DNA of 64,000 nt. Origin: JAGVSR01 sp963778225. GTDB lineage: Bacteria; Pseudomonadota; Alphaproteobacteria; Rhizobiales; Hyphomicrobiaceae. This document shows positions 52,180 to 60,364 of the stretch, piece by piece. The DNA lies in assembly GCA_963778225.1 (NCBI GenBank), contig CAVZTR010000012.1, positions 1-64,000 of the forward strand. Direction: 5' to 3'. Every line of letters begins with the position of its first letter. The stretch's first letter is position 1. The position numbers and the translations under genes were made by a program. The notes below the pieces were generated by a model, which was not told the DNA's origin, searched no databases, and saw only the letters and a list, made by a program, of their open reading frames with translations.

Positions 52180-52408
52180 GGCCACCGCAGGCGCCCACTT
52201 TTTGAAGATGCCCACCCGGTGGTGCCAGGAAAGCTGAACCCGACCCTCACCCTCGTGAGGCCCCCCGCGCGATGCTCCTTGAAGCGTTTTAGGCTCCCCG
52301 ACATCGCGCCGACCTCTAGGATCGGGTTCATCTTCTGCTCGTAGCGAGCGATTGTGCGTTGAGAACGGAGAAATTGCGCCGAACTGACGACATATCGTCA
52401 AACAATGA

Positions 52409-53206
52409 TCAGCGCGCGCTCTTGAGCGGTTTGGCGTTGCCGATCGGCTCGGAGAAGTGGGCGGACAGCTGTTCGCGCATGGCGTGGTGCGTGAGGTCCA
52501 TTGATAGCGGCGTGATGGAAATCGCACCGTCGGCGATGGCGCGCAGGTCGGTGCCTTCGGGCGGATCGGATTTGCGGCGGTCGAAGGCGAACCAGAAATA
52601 AGCATCGCCCCAAGGATCGCGGCGGGCTTCAATGTCCAGGCCCTGATCGCGGCGGCCCTGGCGCGTGAGGCGGATTTCGCTCACCGCATCGGGCGCGAGG
52701 TCGGGATAGTTCACGTTCATCAGCACGCCTTGCGGCCAGTCTTGCGCCATCAGGCGCTCGACGATTTCGGGGCCGTAAGTCATCGGTGTCTTCCAGTGCT
52801 GCAGGCCTTCCTTGTCGAAGCCGAGCGTGAGGCTCATGGCGATGGAGCGGATGCCGATGAGCGTGCCTTCCATGGCGCCGGCGATGGTGCCGGAGTAGGC
52901 GACGTCTTCTGCGAGGTTGGCGCCGTGATTGATGCCAGAGAGGATCAGGTCGGGCGCTTTGTCTTTGAGGACGTGGCGCACGCCCATAATCACGCAATCG
53001 GCCGGCGTGCCGCGGACGGCGAATGCGCGTTCACCGATTTCGCGATAGCGCAGCGGCACCTGCAATGTGAGCGCGTGCGAGGCACCGGACTGGTTCATCT
53101 CAGGCGCCACGATCCAGATGTCGTCCGACAGTTCGCGCGCGATGGCATGCAGCACGGTCAGTCCGTGTGCGCCTGCGCCGTCGTCGTTGGTGATGAGAAT
53201 GCGCAT
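52409..53206 (-). CDS. surE: 5'/3'-nucleotidase SurE
   Basis: A 265-residue metal-dependent nucleoside monophosphate phosphatase. MRILITNDDGAGAHGL carries the Asp-Asp metal pair, ILSGINHGANLAEDVAYSGT holds the next catalytic Ser/Asn residues, and VLMNVNYPDL and FAFDRRKSDPPEGTDL are typical later segments. It is in the usual serS-surE order, but the pcm gene that often follows surE is absent, as only about 290 bases separate it from the LytM gene. The ribosome site is weak but the start is standard. It scavenges nucleotides in stress/stationary conditions in the family. Confidence 0.95.
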   Translation of the reverse strand: MRILITNDDGAGAHGLTVLHAIARELSDDIWIVAPEMNQSGASHALTLQVPLRYREIGERAFAVRGTPADCVIMGVRHVLKDKAPDLILSGINHGANLAEDVAYSGTIAGAMEGTLIGIRSIAMSLTLGFDKEGLQHWKTPMTYGPEIVERLMAQDWPQGVLMNVNYPDLAPDAVSEIRLTRQGRRDQGLDIEARRDPWGDAYFWFAFDRRKSDPPEGTDLRAIADGAISITPLSMDLTHHAMREQLSAHFSEPIGNAKPLKSAR

Positions 53207-53257
53207 TGTATCCGTTTATCTCCCTCTCCCCATTTCCTTCAACGGGGAGAGGGGACG

Positions 53258-54553
53258 CTAAGCCTTCGATATCCGATCCAGTCCACCCATATACGGCCGC
53301 AGCGCGTCGGGGATCAGAATGGAGCCGTCTTCCTGCTGATAGTTTTCCATTATGGCGACAAGCGTGCGGCCGACCGCAAGGCCCGATCCATTCAATGTAT
53401 GGACGAAGCGGACGTCTTTCGAGCCCTTGGGGCGATACCGCGCGCCCATGCGGCGGGCCTGGAAATCACCGCAGACGGAGCAGGACGAGATCTCGCGATA
53501 GGCGTTCTGACCGGGCAGCCAGACTTCGATGTCGTAGGTTTTTTGAGACGCGAAGCCCATGTCGCCAGTGCAGAGGAGGACGGTGCGAAACGGCAGGCCC
53601 AGCGCCTTCAGAATGCCTTCGGCGCACGCGGTCATGCGCTCGTGTTCTTCGAGGCTCTTTTCCGGCGTGGTGATGGAGACGAGTTCGACTTTGGAGAACT
53701 GGTGCTGGCGGATCATGCCGCGCGTGTCGCGGCCGGCGGCACCGGCTTCGGAGCGGAAGCACGGCGTCCACGCGGTGACGCGCATCGGCAGCTTGTCTTC
53801 GTCGAGGATCTGTTCGCGGACGAGGTTTGTCAGCGAGACTTCGGCGGTGGGGATGAGCCAGAAATCATTCGTCGTCTTGAACAGGTCCTCGGCGAACTTT
53901 GGCAGGTTGCCGGTGCCGTAGGCGGCTTGATCTTTTACGAGCAGCGGCGGGTTTACTTCGGTGTAGCCGCCGTGGTTGTCACCGGCAGGGGACGTGTGGT
54001 TGTCGAGCATGAAGCTGGCGATCGCGCGTTCGAGGCGAGCGAGTGCGCCTTTCAAAAACACGAAGCGCGCGCCGGATACTTTGCCGGCCGTTTCGAAGTC
54101 CATGAGGCCGAGAGCTTCGCCCAATTCGAAATGCTGCTTGGGCGTGAAGCCGTACTCTTTCGGCGTGCCGACTTTGCGGATTTCCTCGTTGTCGTGCTCA
54201 TCCTTGCCGTCGGGAACGTCGTCGCGCGGCAGGTTCGGGATGATGGCAAGCGCCGCTTCGAGTTCGACGTTCACCGCGCGCTCGTCGTCTTCACCCTTGG
54301 TGATGCTGTCCTTCAGGGCCGCCACCTCTTCCATGAGTTTGGCGGCGGTGGCTTCGTCCTTCGATGCCTTCGCTTTGCCGATGTCCTTGGAGGCGGCGTT
54401 GCGGCGGGCCTGGGCCTCCTGAAGTGCCGTCAGAATGGTGCGGCGCTTGTCGTCGATGGCGATGAGGGTGGCGGACAGCGGGTCCAGACCGCGGCGCTGC
54501 AAGGCGCCATCGAAGGCTGCGGCGTTATCGCGGATCCATTTGATATCGTGCAC
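53258..54553 (-). CDS. serS: Seryl-tRNA synthetase
   Basis: A 431-residue class II synthetase that charges tRNA-Ser. The N-terminal coiled coil (about residues 30-110) binds the tRNA variable arm. Motif 2 is FRSEAGAAGRDTRGMIRQH and motif 3 GSGLAVGRTLVAIMENYQ, with the serine pocket around TCTGDMGFASQKTYD-like LLCTGDMGFASQKTY. It begins MHDIKWIRDNAAAF. It is 51 bases upstream of surE and downstream of tatC on one strand, so it is probably co-transcribed with either. Confidence 0.96.
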   Translation of the reverse strand: MHDIKWIRDNAAAFDGALQRRGLDPLSATLIAIDDKRRTILTALQEAQARRNAASKDIGKAKASKDEATAAKLMEEVAALKDSITKGEDDERAVNVELEAALAIIPNLPRDDVPDGKDEHDNEEIRKVGTPKEYGFTPKQHFELGEALGLMDFETAGKVSGARFVFLKGALARLERAIASFMLDNHTSPAGDNHGGYTEVNPPLLVKDQAAYGTGNLPKFAEDLFKTTNDFWLIPTAEVSLTNLVREQILDEDKLPMRVTAWTPCFRSEAGAAGRDTRGMIRQHQFSKVELVSITTPEKSLEEHERMTACAEGILKALGLPFRTVLLCTGDMGFASQKTYDIEVWLPGQNAYREISSCSVCGDFQARRMGARYRPKGSKDVRFVHTLNGSGLAVGRTLVAIMENYQQEDGSILIPDALRPYMGGLDRISKA

Positions 54554-54649
54554 GGGAAGCCTCTTCGTCGGTCGGTTCTGCGACCGTCTATAGGCCCCGG
54601 CCGGAACAGGGTCCAGCGTCCAAGACGCCGCCTACTTGATTGCCCGGTT

Positions 54650-55456
54650 CTACTTTTCGGCAGGTTGCTCGCCGGGCGGGGTGGCGAGCTTTTCGGCGCG
54701 GGCGACGGCCAGGATCGAAAGCTCGTAAAGGAGCACCGTCGGCAGCGCCATGATCAACATGCTGAGCGCGTCCGGCGGGGTCAGCACGGCGGCCACCGCG
54801 AAAATCGCGACCATGGCGTAGCGGCGTCCCGCGCGCAGGGCTGCGGCCGTAACGATACCGGCGCGGGCGAGAAGCGTCAGCACCACCGGCAGCTGGAAGC
54901 AGATGCCGAAGCCGAAAATCAGCGTCATGATGAGAGAGAGGTATTCCGACACCTTCGGCATCAGTTCGATGGTGGCGGGACCTTCGGAACTGGAAGTGGC
55001 CGCGAGCCCGATCGAGAACTTGATCAGGATGGGCATGGCGACGAAATAGACCACCGCTGCGCCGAGCACGAAGAACAGGGGTGTCGCGATGAGGTAGGGC
55101 AGGAACGCCTGCCGCTCGTTCTTGTAGAGGCCCGGCGCCACGAATTTGTAGATCTGCGTGGCGACGACGGGAAACGAGAGGAACGCCGCGCCGAACATGG
55201 CGAGCTTCAAGTGCGTGAAAATCTGCTCGAGGAAGTGCGTCGCGATCAGGCGCACGTGCTCCTGGCCGGAAACCCAGACATAGGGCCAAACCAAGATTTG
55301 GTAGATGTGGCTCGCGACCGTGAAGCAGAGAAGGAACATCACGAAAAACGCCGCCACGGCCCAGATAAGCCGCGAGCGCAACTCGATCAGATGATCCATC
55401 AGCGGCGCCTTGGAGGCGTCGATCTCGTCCTGGCCCTCGGACACGCGTTCCTGCAT
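54650..55456 (-). CDS. tatC: Sec-independent protein translocase TatC
   Basis: A 268-residue protein with six helices. The N-terminal MDHLIELRSRLIWAV and the conserved FLEQIFTHLKLAMFGAAFLSFPVV with APGLYKNERQAFLPY are the signal-peptide-binding surfaces of TatC. A C-terminal tail of 25 residues is hydrophilic. With TatA and TatB it exports folded proteins with twin-Arg signals. It lies four bases after tatB. Confidence 0.96.
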   Translation of the reverse strand: MQERVSEGQDEIDASKAPLMDHLIELRSRLIWAVAAFFVMFLLCFTVASHIYQILVWPYVWVSGQEHVRLIATHFLEQIFTHLKLAMFGAAFLSFPVVATQIYKFVAPGLYKNERQAFLPYLIATPLFFVLGAAVVYFVAMPILIKFSIGLAATSSSEGPATIELMPKVSEYLSLIMTLIFGFGICFQLPVVLTLLARAGIVTAAALRAGRRYAMVAIFAVAAVLTPPDALSMLIMALPTVLLYELSILAVARAEKLATPPGEQPAEK

Positions 55457-55460
55457 CGGG

Positions 55461-55892
55461 TCAGGCTCCCGGCTTGGGCAGTGATGCCGGTTCAGGCGGC
55501 GCCGGCAATTCAGCGGACGGCTGCGGCGCGGGCAGTTCCAGCTTTTCCGGCGGAGGGGTCAGCTCGGGTGTTGGCGGAGACGCCTCCACGGCGGCGCGGG
55601 CGGCGCTTACAGACGCATCGGCGGCTTTCACGGTGTCGCTGACGGCGCGTTCGGCCTCATAGGTGGACTTGGCGAACTCCTGGCGCATGCCGTCCAGTTC
55701 TTTGCGCAGGTTGTCCATTTCCGCTTCGCGCATGGCGTCTTCGAAGTGGCGCTTGAATTCGTTCGCCTGCCGGCGGAGCGCTCCGGCGTACTTGCCCAGC
55801 GTGTTGAAGAACACAGGCAAGTCCTTGGGGCCCACGAATATGAGGACCACCACGGCGAGGATCAGGAGCTCGCTCCAGCTGATCTCGAACAT
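55461..55892 (-). CDS. tatB: Sec-independent protein translocase TatB
   Basis: A 143-residue protein. One N-terminal membrane helix (ISWSELLILAVVVLIFVGPK, residues 4-23) with the conserved Glu in the helix and the GP hinge is followed by an amphipathic helix and a long Ala/Pro-rich tail (SAELPAPPEPASLPKPG). TatB hands signal-peptide substrates to TatC. It is 33 bases downstream of tatA and four before tatC. Confidence 0.93.
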   Translation of the reverse strand: MFEISWSELLILAVVVLIFVGPKDLPVFFNTLGKYAGALRRQANEFKRHFEDAMREAEMDNLRKELDGMRQEFAKSTYEAERAVSDTVKAADASVSAARAAVEASPPTPELTPPPEKLELPAPQPSAELPAPPEPASLPKPGA

Positions 55893-55924
55893 CTCTTCAG
55901 CCCGCCTCGGCTCGCAGGCGCGGT

Positions 55925-56152
55925 TCAGCCGCTCTTCGTCGTGTCGCGGCGGGTTTCATTCGCACGTGCTTCATGTTCGAGCGTGCGCGGGCCGTCGCGG
56001 GAGGGCTCAGGCGTCTCGTCTTCCTGCATGCCCTTCTTGAAGCTCTTGATGCCCTTGGCCACGTCGCCCATGAGCGTCGAGATCTTGCCGCTTCCGAACA
56101 GCAGCACGACGACGAGCAGCAGCAGCAGCAGATGTGTGGTTGAGAGACCCAT
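55925..56152 (-). CDS. tatA: Sec-independent protein translocase TatA
   Basis: A 75-residue protein starting MGLSTTHLLLLLLVVVLLF. The helix leads into FGSGKISTLMGDVAKGIKSF, the amphipathic helix with the FGxGK hinge, then a charged tail. It forms the variable-size pore of the Tat pathway. I start at 56152; the longer frame from 56191 has 13 non-family residues. It heads tatABC. Confidence 0.93.
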   Translation of the reverse strand: MGLSTTHLLLLLLVVVLLFGSGKISTLMGDVAKGIKSFKKGMQEDETPEPSRDGPRTLEHEARANETRRDTTKSG

Positions 56153-56264
56153 GACTTTGGTAATCCTTTTGGCGACCGCGCTGCGTGTCACAATCGAGAG
56201 GTGTTATCGCAAACTGGTGACACCTGGGCAATGCCGGACGCCCCTGACTTATCGGTAAGGTTGC

Positions 56265-57392
56265 CTAGCCCTCGGCGGGGGCAGGAAACACGAGTGCACG
56301 GCTGATATCGACTTCGATGCCGACTTCACTCCCCTTCGGCCGCGTCCGGCCTTCGTGCGTCCGCACGCGGAGCGGTGCGTCGAAGCCTTGCACGCCGACT
56401 TCCAAGAGCGCGATGTCACCTAGAAACTTGGCGTGCAGGATGCGTCCCGGCAAGCCCCTGCCCGGCTCGGTGACGCGAATGCCGCGCTCCCGCAGCCCAA
56501 GGATCGCCACGTCGCCCTCGGCCACGCCGGGTGCGGTGACGCGACCGAGCGGCGTATCGATGGCGCCGCCCCTGGCGCGATAGGCGATCTCGTTGATCTC
56601 GGAAAAAAGACGGGCGACGAACAGCTCCGACGGATGATCATAAAGGTCCTCTGCCGTCCCCGTTTGGACGATGAGACCCTGGCGGAGAACGGCGATCCGG
56701 TCTGCCAATCGCATGGCCTCTTCGGGGTGATGGGTAACGATCACGGCGGTGGCGCGGGTTTCGCGCAGAAGCGCGAGCGTCTCCTCCTGCATGCTGTCGC
56801 GGAGCTGCACGTCGAGGCCGGAAAAGGGTTCGTCCATGAGGAGCACGGCCGGACGCGGAACGATGGCGCGGGCGAGCGCAACGCGCTGCTGCTGTCCGCC
56901 CGACAAGATATGCGGATAATCGTCACTCATGTGCGCAAGGCCGACGCGCGTGAGCATGGCGCGGGCTTCGCGCTCGGCCTCCTTGCGCGGCAAGGCTTTC
57001 AAGCCGAAGGCCACGTTCTCGATGATGGTGAGATGAGGAAAAAGCGCGAAATCCTGGAACATCAGCCCGACGCTGCGTTCCTCAGGCGGGACGAAGCGCG
57101 AGGGCCCAGCGACCTCCTGGCCGTTGATGAGGACGCGACCTGCGGTGGGGCGTTCGATGCCGGCGGCAAGGCGGAGAAGCGTGGTCTTACCGCAACCGGA
57201 CGGGCCCAGAAGGCAAACGACTTCGCCGGGCGCGATGGAGAGCGAGACATCGTGCAGGGCGAAGGTGTCGCCGAAGCGGCGCTCGACGTGTTCGAATGAC
57301 AGGCTTGCAGCAAATGTCGCCGCCGCACGCCGAGGTGTGCCAGTGGCGGCGGGCTGTGACGTGTCGTGGGTGTCGGGAGAACTCGCGCTCAC
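56265..57392 (-). CDS. Fe3+-type ABC transporter ATP-binding protein (FbpC-like), orphan
   Basis: A 375-residue ATPase with a TOBE-like C-terminal domain. Walker A is GPSGCGKTTLLRLAAGI, the signature LSGGQQQRVALARAIV, Walker B VLLMDEPFSGLDVQLRDS and the H-loop VTHHPEEAM. The pattern PTAGRVLINGQEVAGPSRFVPPEERS and total length are those of ferric-iron/spermidine-type ATPases. The C-terminal domain includes GLRERGIRVTEPGRGLPGR. No permease or binding-protein gene is nearby; the gene lies between scpB and tatA on the same strand, with gaps of 46 and 112 bases. It may serve a transporter encoded elsewhere. Confidence 0.8.
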   Translation of the reverse strand: MSASSPDTHDTSQPAATGTPRRAAATFAASLSFEHVERRFGDTFALHDVSLSIAPGEVVCLLGPSGCGKTTLLRLAAGIERPTAGRVLINGQEVAGPSRFVPPEERSVGLMFQDFALFPHLTIIENVAFGLKALPRKEAEREARAMLTRVGLAHMSDDYPHILSGGQQQRVALARAIVPRPAVLLMDEPFSGLDVQLRDSMQEETLALLRETRATAVIVTHHPEEAMRLADRIAVLRQGLIVQTGTAEDLYDHPSELFVARLFSEINEIAYRARGGAIDTPLGRVTAPGVAEGDVAILGLRERGIRVTEPGRGLPGRILHAKFLGDIALLEVGVQGFDAPLRVRTHEGRTRPKGSEVGIEVDISRALVFPAPAEG

Positions 57393-57438
57393 TGTTTGTC
57401 TTTCGCAATGGCGCGCAAGGGCTGCCTCGCGCTCCGGA

Positions 57439-58329
57439 TCAGGCGCCGTCGGGCGTGCCCGGCTCCGGCTTATCGGGCTCGTCCTCTTCGGGCAAGTCGA
57501 GCTCCATTTCAGCCTGAACGGTTTCGTCTTCCTGGTCCTCGTCGGCAGCGTCGAGCGGGAGTTCGTCCGGCATCAGGGCTGCGACGTCGGTGGGGCTCGG
57601 AACGGAGAACCCGGGCGGCAGATTGCTGTCCAGAAGGCCCTGAGCCTTGAGATCGGCCAAGCCCGGCAGGTCCTTGACCGTGTCGAGGCCGAAGTGGGCG
57701 AGAAAGGCGTCCGTGGTGCCATAGGTGATCGGCTTGCCCGGGGCGCGGCGGCGGCCGCGTGGGCGGACCCAGCCGGATTCCAGAAGGATATCGAGCGTGC
57801 CGCCCGATGTGGAGACGCCGCGGATCTCTTCGATTTCGGCCCGCGTCACCGGCTGATGATAGGCGATGATGGCGAGCGTCTCGAGGGCCGCCTTCGACAG
57901 TCTGCGCTCCTCGTGGGCGTGCTTTTCCAAGAGCCAAGACAGGTCTTCGGCGGTGCGCATCGCCCACTTGCCGGCCGTCTTGACGAGGTGTACGCCGCGG
58001 CCGGTGTACTGCTCTTTCAGCTCAGCGAGGATCGCTGCGACGTCCATGCCCTTGGGCAGGCTTTCGGCGATGGTTGCTTCGTCCAGCGGTTCGGAGGCGG
58101 CAAAGAGCAACGCTTCGGCAATACGAACGCTTTCCATCTGCTGACGCAGATCGCCTTCGCCAAAGTCAGGGGCGGGTCCAATGCCGAGCTGCACGTCGCC
58201 CAGCGCGGCGGCGAGTTCGCGCGCTTCGGCCGCGAGCGGATCCTCGAAGTCGGCGTCGCGCTCCACGCTCTCGTTGTTCGATACGAGCTTGAGCCGGGGC
58301 GGTGTCATTTTTTTCTTCCCGTCCTTCAT
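57439..58329 (-). CDS. scpB: Segregation and condensation protein B
   Basis: A 296-residue protein. Two winged-helix domains carry AEALLFAASEPLDEATIAESL (residues about 70-90) and AALETLAIIAYHQPVTRAEIEEIRG, the hallmark of ScpB, with ILLESGWVRPRGRRRAPGKP after. The C-terminal tail is acidic (DEDQEDETVQAEMELDLPEE). It partners with ScpA and SMC in chromosome condensation. The start at 58329 has GGAG five bases upstream; it lies 23 bases after the scpA stop. Confidence 0.92.
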   Translation of the reverse strand: MKDGKKKMTPPRLKLVSNNESVERDADFEDPLAAEARELAAALGDVQLGIGPAPDFGEGDLRQQMESVRIAEALLFAASEPLDEATIAESLPKGMDVAAILAELKEQYTGRGVHLVKTAGKWAMRTAEDLSWLLEKHAHEERRLSKAALETLAIIAYHQPVTRAEIEEIRGVSTSGGTLDILLESGWVRPRGRRRAPGKPITYGTTDAFLAHFGLDTVKDLPGLADLKAQGLLDSNLPPGFSVPSPTDVAALMPDELPLDAADEDQEDETVQAEMELDLPEEDEPDKPEPGTPDGA

Positions 58330-58352
58330 TGATCTCCAGAACGCCCTACTCT

Positions 58353-59198
58353 TCAGCCGATCCGCTGCCATGCGGAGCCGTCGCCGCGCTTGCGCACGAA
58401 GAGCGGGGCGAACGGCGCCTCCTGCTGCAATTCAAGATACCCTTCGCGTGCCATCTCAAGCGTGGCACCAAACGAGCTAGCGATTACGGTTTTCGTCTCT
58501 TCGGCGGGTGCGGTTTCTGGAAGGTAGTGGTGCATGAAGAGATCGAGTTGCGTCCACGAGCCTGTAGCGCTTTCGCCGACTAGCTTTTCGAGCCGTGTGC
58601 GCGCTTCCTTGATGGACCAGACTTTGCGCGCCTTGACGACGTGTGAGGCTTTGACAGTTCGGCGGCGCTGATCGGCGTAGGCTTTCAACAGATCGTAGAT
58701 CTGCGCGGTCCATTCGGTGTCGCGCACGGTCTTGACGCCTTCGGGCATGCCGCGCGGGAACACGTCGCGGCCAAGACGCTTGCGCGTCATCAGTTGCGCC
58801 ATGGCGTTGCGCATGGCTTCAAGACGCGCGAGGCGGAAGGCAAGCTTTTGCGCCATTTCTTCCGCCGTCTCTTGCCCGTCTTCGGTTTTCTCCTTCGGCA
58901 AGAGCAGGCGCGATTTGAGGAAGGCGAGCCAAGCCGCCATGACGAGATAGTCGCCGGCGATCTCGAGCTTCAAGCGTTGCGCTTCGTTGATGAAGGTGAG
59001 GTACTGTTCGACGAGGCCCAGGACGGAGATGTGCGCAAGGTCGACTTTCTGCGTGCGGGCGAGCGCCAGCAACAGATCGAGCGGCCCTTCGAAACCTTCG
59101 ACGTCGACGATGAAGGCTTCGGCAGCCGACGGCGCGTTCTCCGCGTCGGGGAGTTCCCAACCGGCTGTGTCGCGCGACTCTGACGGCTCGTCGCCCAT
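58353..59198 (-). CDS. scpA: Segregation and condensation protein A
   Basis: A 281-residue kleisin. The N-terminal AFIVDVEGFEGPLDLLLALAR and KVDLAHISVLGLVEQYLTFI are typical, followed by GDYLVMAAWLAFLKSRLLLP. The C-terminal winged helix includes WTQLDLFMHHYLPETAP. It bridges SMC heads and binds ScpB. It begins 44 bases downstream of nagZ and is followed by scpB, the common alphaproteobacterial nagZ-scpA-scpB order. Confidence 0.93.
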   Translation of the reverse strand: MGDEPSESRDTAGWELPDAENAPSAAEAFIVDVEGFEGPLDLLLALARTQKVDLAHISVLGLVEQYLTFINEAQRLKLEIAGDYLVMAAWLAFLKSRLLLPKEKTEDGQETAEEMAQKLAFRLARLEAMRNAMAQLMTRKRLGRDVFPRGMPEGVKTVRDTEWTAQIYDLLKAYADQRRRTVKASHVVKARKVWSIKEARTRLEKLVGESATGSWTQLDLFMHHYLPETAPAEETKTVIASSFGATLEMAREGYLELQQEAPFAPLFVRKRGDGSAWQRIG

Positions 59199-59242
59199 AT
59201 GGGTCCTTCAGCTGGCCGCAACCGGGAGCGGCACCATTCAGC

Positions 59243-60298
59243 CTATACTGATTCAGATCGGCGGGTGTGGCTGGTAATCATCTCAGACAGTTGGCGTTCC
59301 GCCGATGCGACGTCGAAAACGTCCCGGTTTTTCAAGACGGCGAGCGCGAGATTTGCCCGGCGCAGCGCGCTCCCAGCGAGATCGGGTACGCCGCTCGCCG
59401 CCTCTTCCATCTCAGACAGGACGCCGGAGCAATGCAAGGCGACATCTGAGCCCGCCCGAATCACGGCTTCGGCGCGCTCGCGCATGGTGCCCTTGAGGGC
59501 GTGCATGCCAAGATCGTCGCTCATGAGAAGGCCGTCGTAACCGATCTCGCCGCGGATGATTTCGGACGTGACCTTGGCCGACGTGCTGGCGGGGGCCGCC
59601 GGGTCGATGTCGCTGAAGACGACATGGGCGCTCATTGCAGCGGGAATGTCGGCCAGTTGCTTGAAGGGGGCGAAGTCGCTGGCGGACAGCTCCGCTCGCG
59701 GTGTTTCGACGACGGGCAGATCGAGATGGCTGTCCTTGGTGGCGCGACCGTGGCCGGGGATGTGCTTGATGACGGGCAGGACGCCGCCGGCGATGAAACC
59801 GCTCGCGACCGCCCGGCCGAGGCGAACGATCTGCTCGACGGACGTGCCGAAAGCGCGATCACCGATAATGGCGTGAGCGCCAGGAACGGGAAGGTCAAGG
59901 ACGGGGGTGCAGTTGGTGTTGATGCCGAGGTCGCGCAGATCATGGGCAACGAGGCGGGCGGCGGCTTCGGCGGCGATGCATGCGCCGTCGGCATCGCCGG
60001 ATTCATAGCGTATGGCATAGGCGGCAGCTGGCGGAAGAGCGCGGCCGAGCGGGGGTCGCAGGCGTTGCACGCGGCCGCCTTCCTGGTCGATGAGGACGAG
60101 CGTTTCATCGGAGCCGATGGCGGCAAGCGCGTCGGCGACGAGACGGCGGATCTGGTCGTGGGTCTCGCAATTACGCGCGAACAGGATGATCCCGAGCGGG
60201 CGCACGTCGCGCAGGAAGCGGGCTTCCCCCGCAGTTAGCGCCGTGCCTTCAAGACCGGTGATGAGCGCTCGGCGTTGCATCGCGTTGTTCTGTTCCAT
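59243..60298 (-). CDS. nagZ: Beta-N-acetylhexosaminidase NagZ (GH3)
   Basis: A 351-residue cytoplasmic enzyme that removes GlcNAc from anhydromuropeptides in cell-wall recycling. LVLIDQEGGRVQRLRPP, the loop PVIKHIPGHGRATKDSHLDLP with the catalytic His/Asp pair, and GLLMSDDLGMHALKG with the nucleophile Asp are all present. It starts MEQNNAMQRRALITG; an ATG six codons later is possible. It follows the SPOR gene after a strong terminator, so it begins its own transcript or depends on readthrough. Confidence 0.93.
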   Translation of the reverse strand: MEQNNAMQRRALITGLEGTALTAGEARFLRDVRPLGIILFARNCETHDQIRRLVADALAAIGSDETLVLIDQEGGRVQRLRPPLGRALPPAAAYAIRYESGDADGACIAAEAAARLVAHDLRDLGINTNCTPVLDLPVPGAHAIIGDRAFGTSVEQIVRLGRAVASGFIAGGVLPVIKHIPGHGRATKDSHLDLPVVETPRAELSASDFAPFKQLADIPAAMSAHVVFSDIDPAAPASTSAKVTSEIIRGEIGYDGLLMSDDLGMHALKGTMRERAEAVIRAGSDVALHCSGVLSEMEEAASGVPDLAGSALRRANLALAVLKNRDVFDVASAERQLSEMITSHTRRSESV

Positions 60299-60315
60299 TG
60301 GGGCGCGTCATAGCA

Positions 60316-60346
60316 AAAGGCCGCGGATGGTGCCGCGGCCTTTCAT
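60316..60346 (-). terminator. Intrinsic terminator after the SPOR-domain gene
   Basis: AAAGGCCGCGG (60316-60326) and CCGCGGCCTTT (60333-60343) form a perfect 11-bp stem with a six-base loop. On the minus strand it is followed by Ts. It is about 20 bases after the SPOR gene stop and before nagZ. Confidence 0.85.
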
Positions 60347-60364
60347 ATCATTCCCTAGACTTGC

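Noticed and set aside
52730..55642. A 970-codon open frame on the plus strand antisense to surE, serS and tatC
   Set aside because: It is the shadow of highly conserved minus-strand genes in GC-rich DNA; its translation shows no domain.
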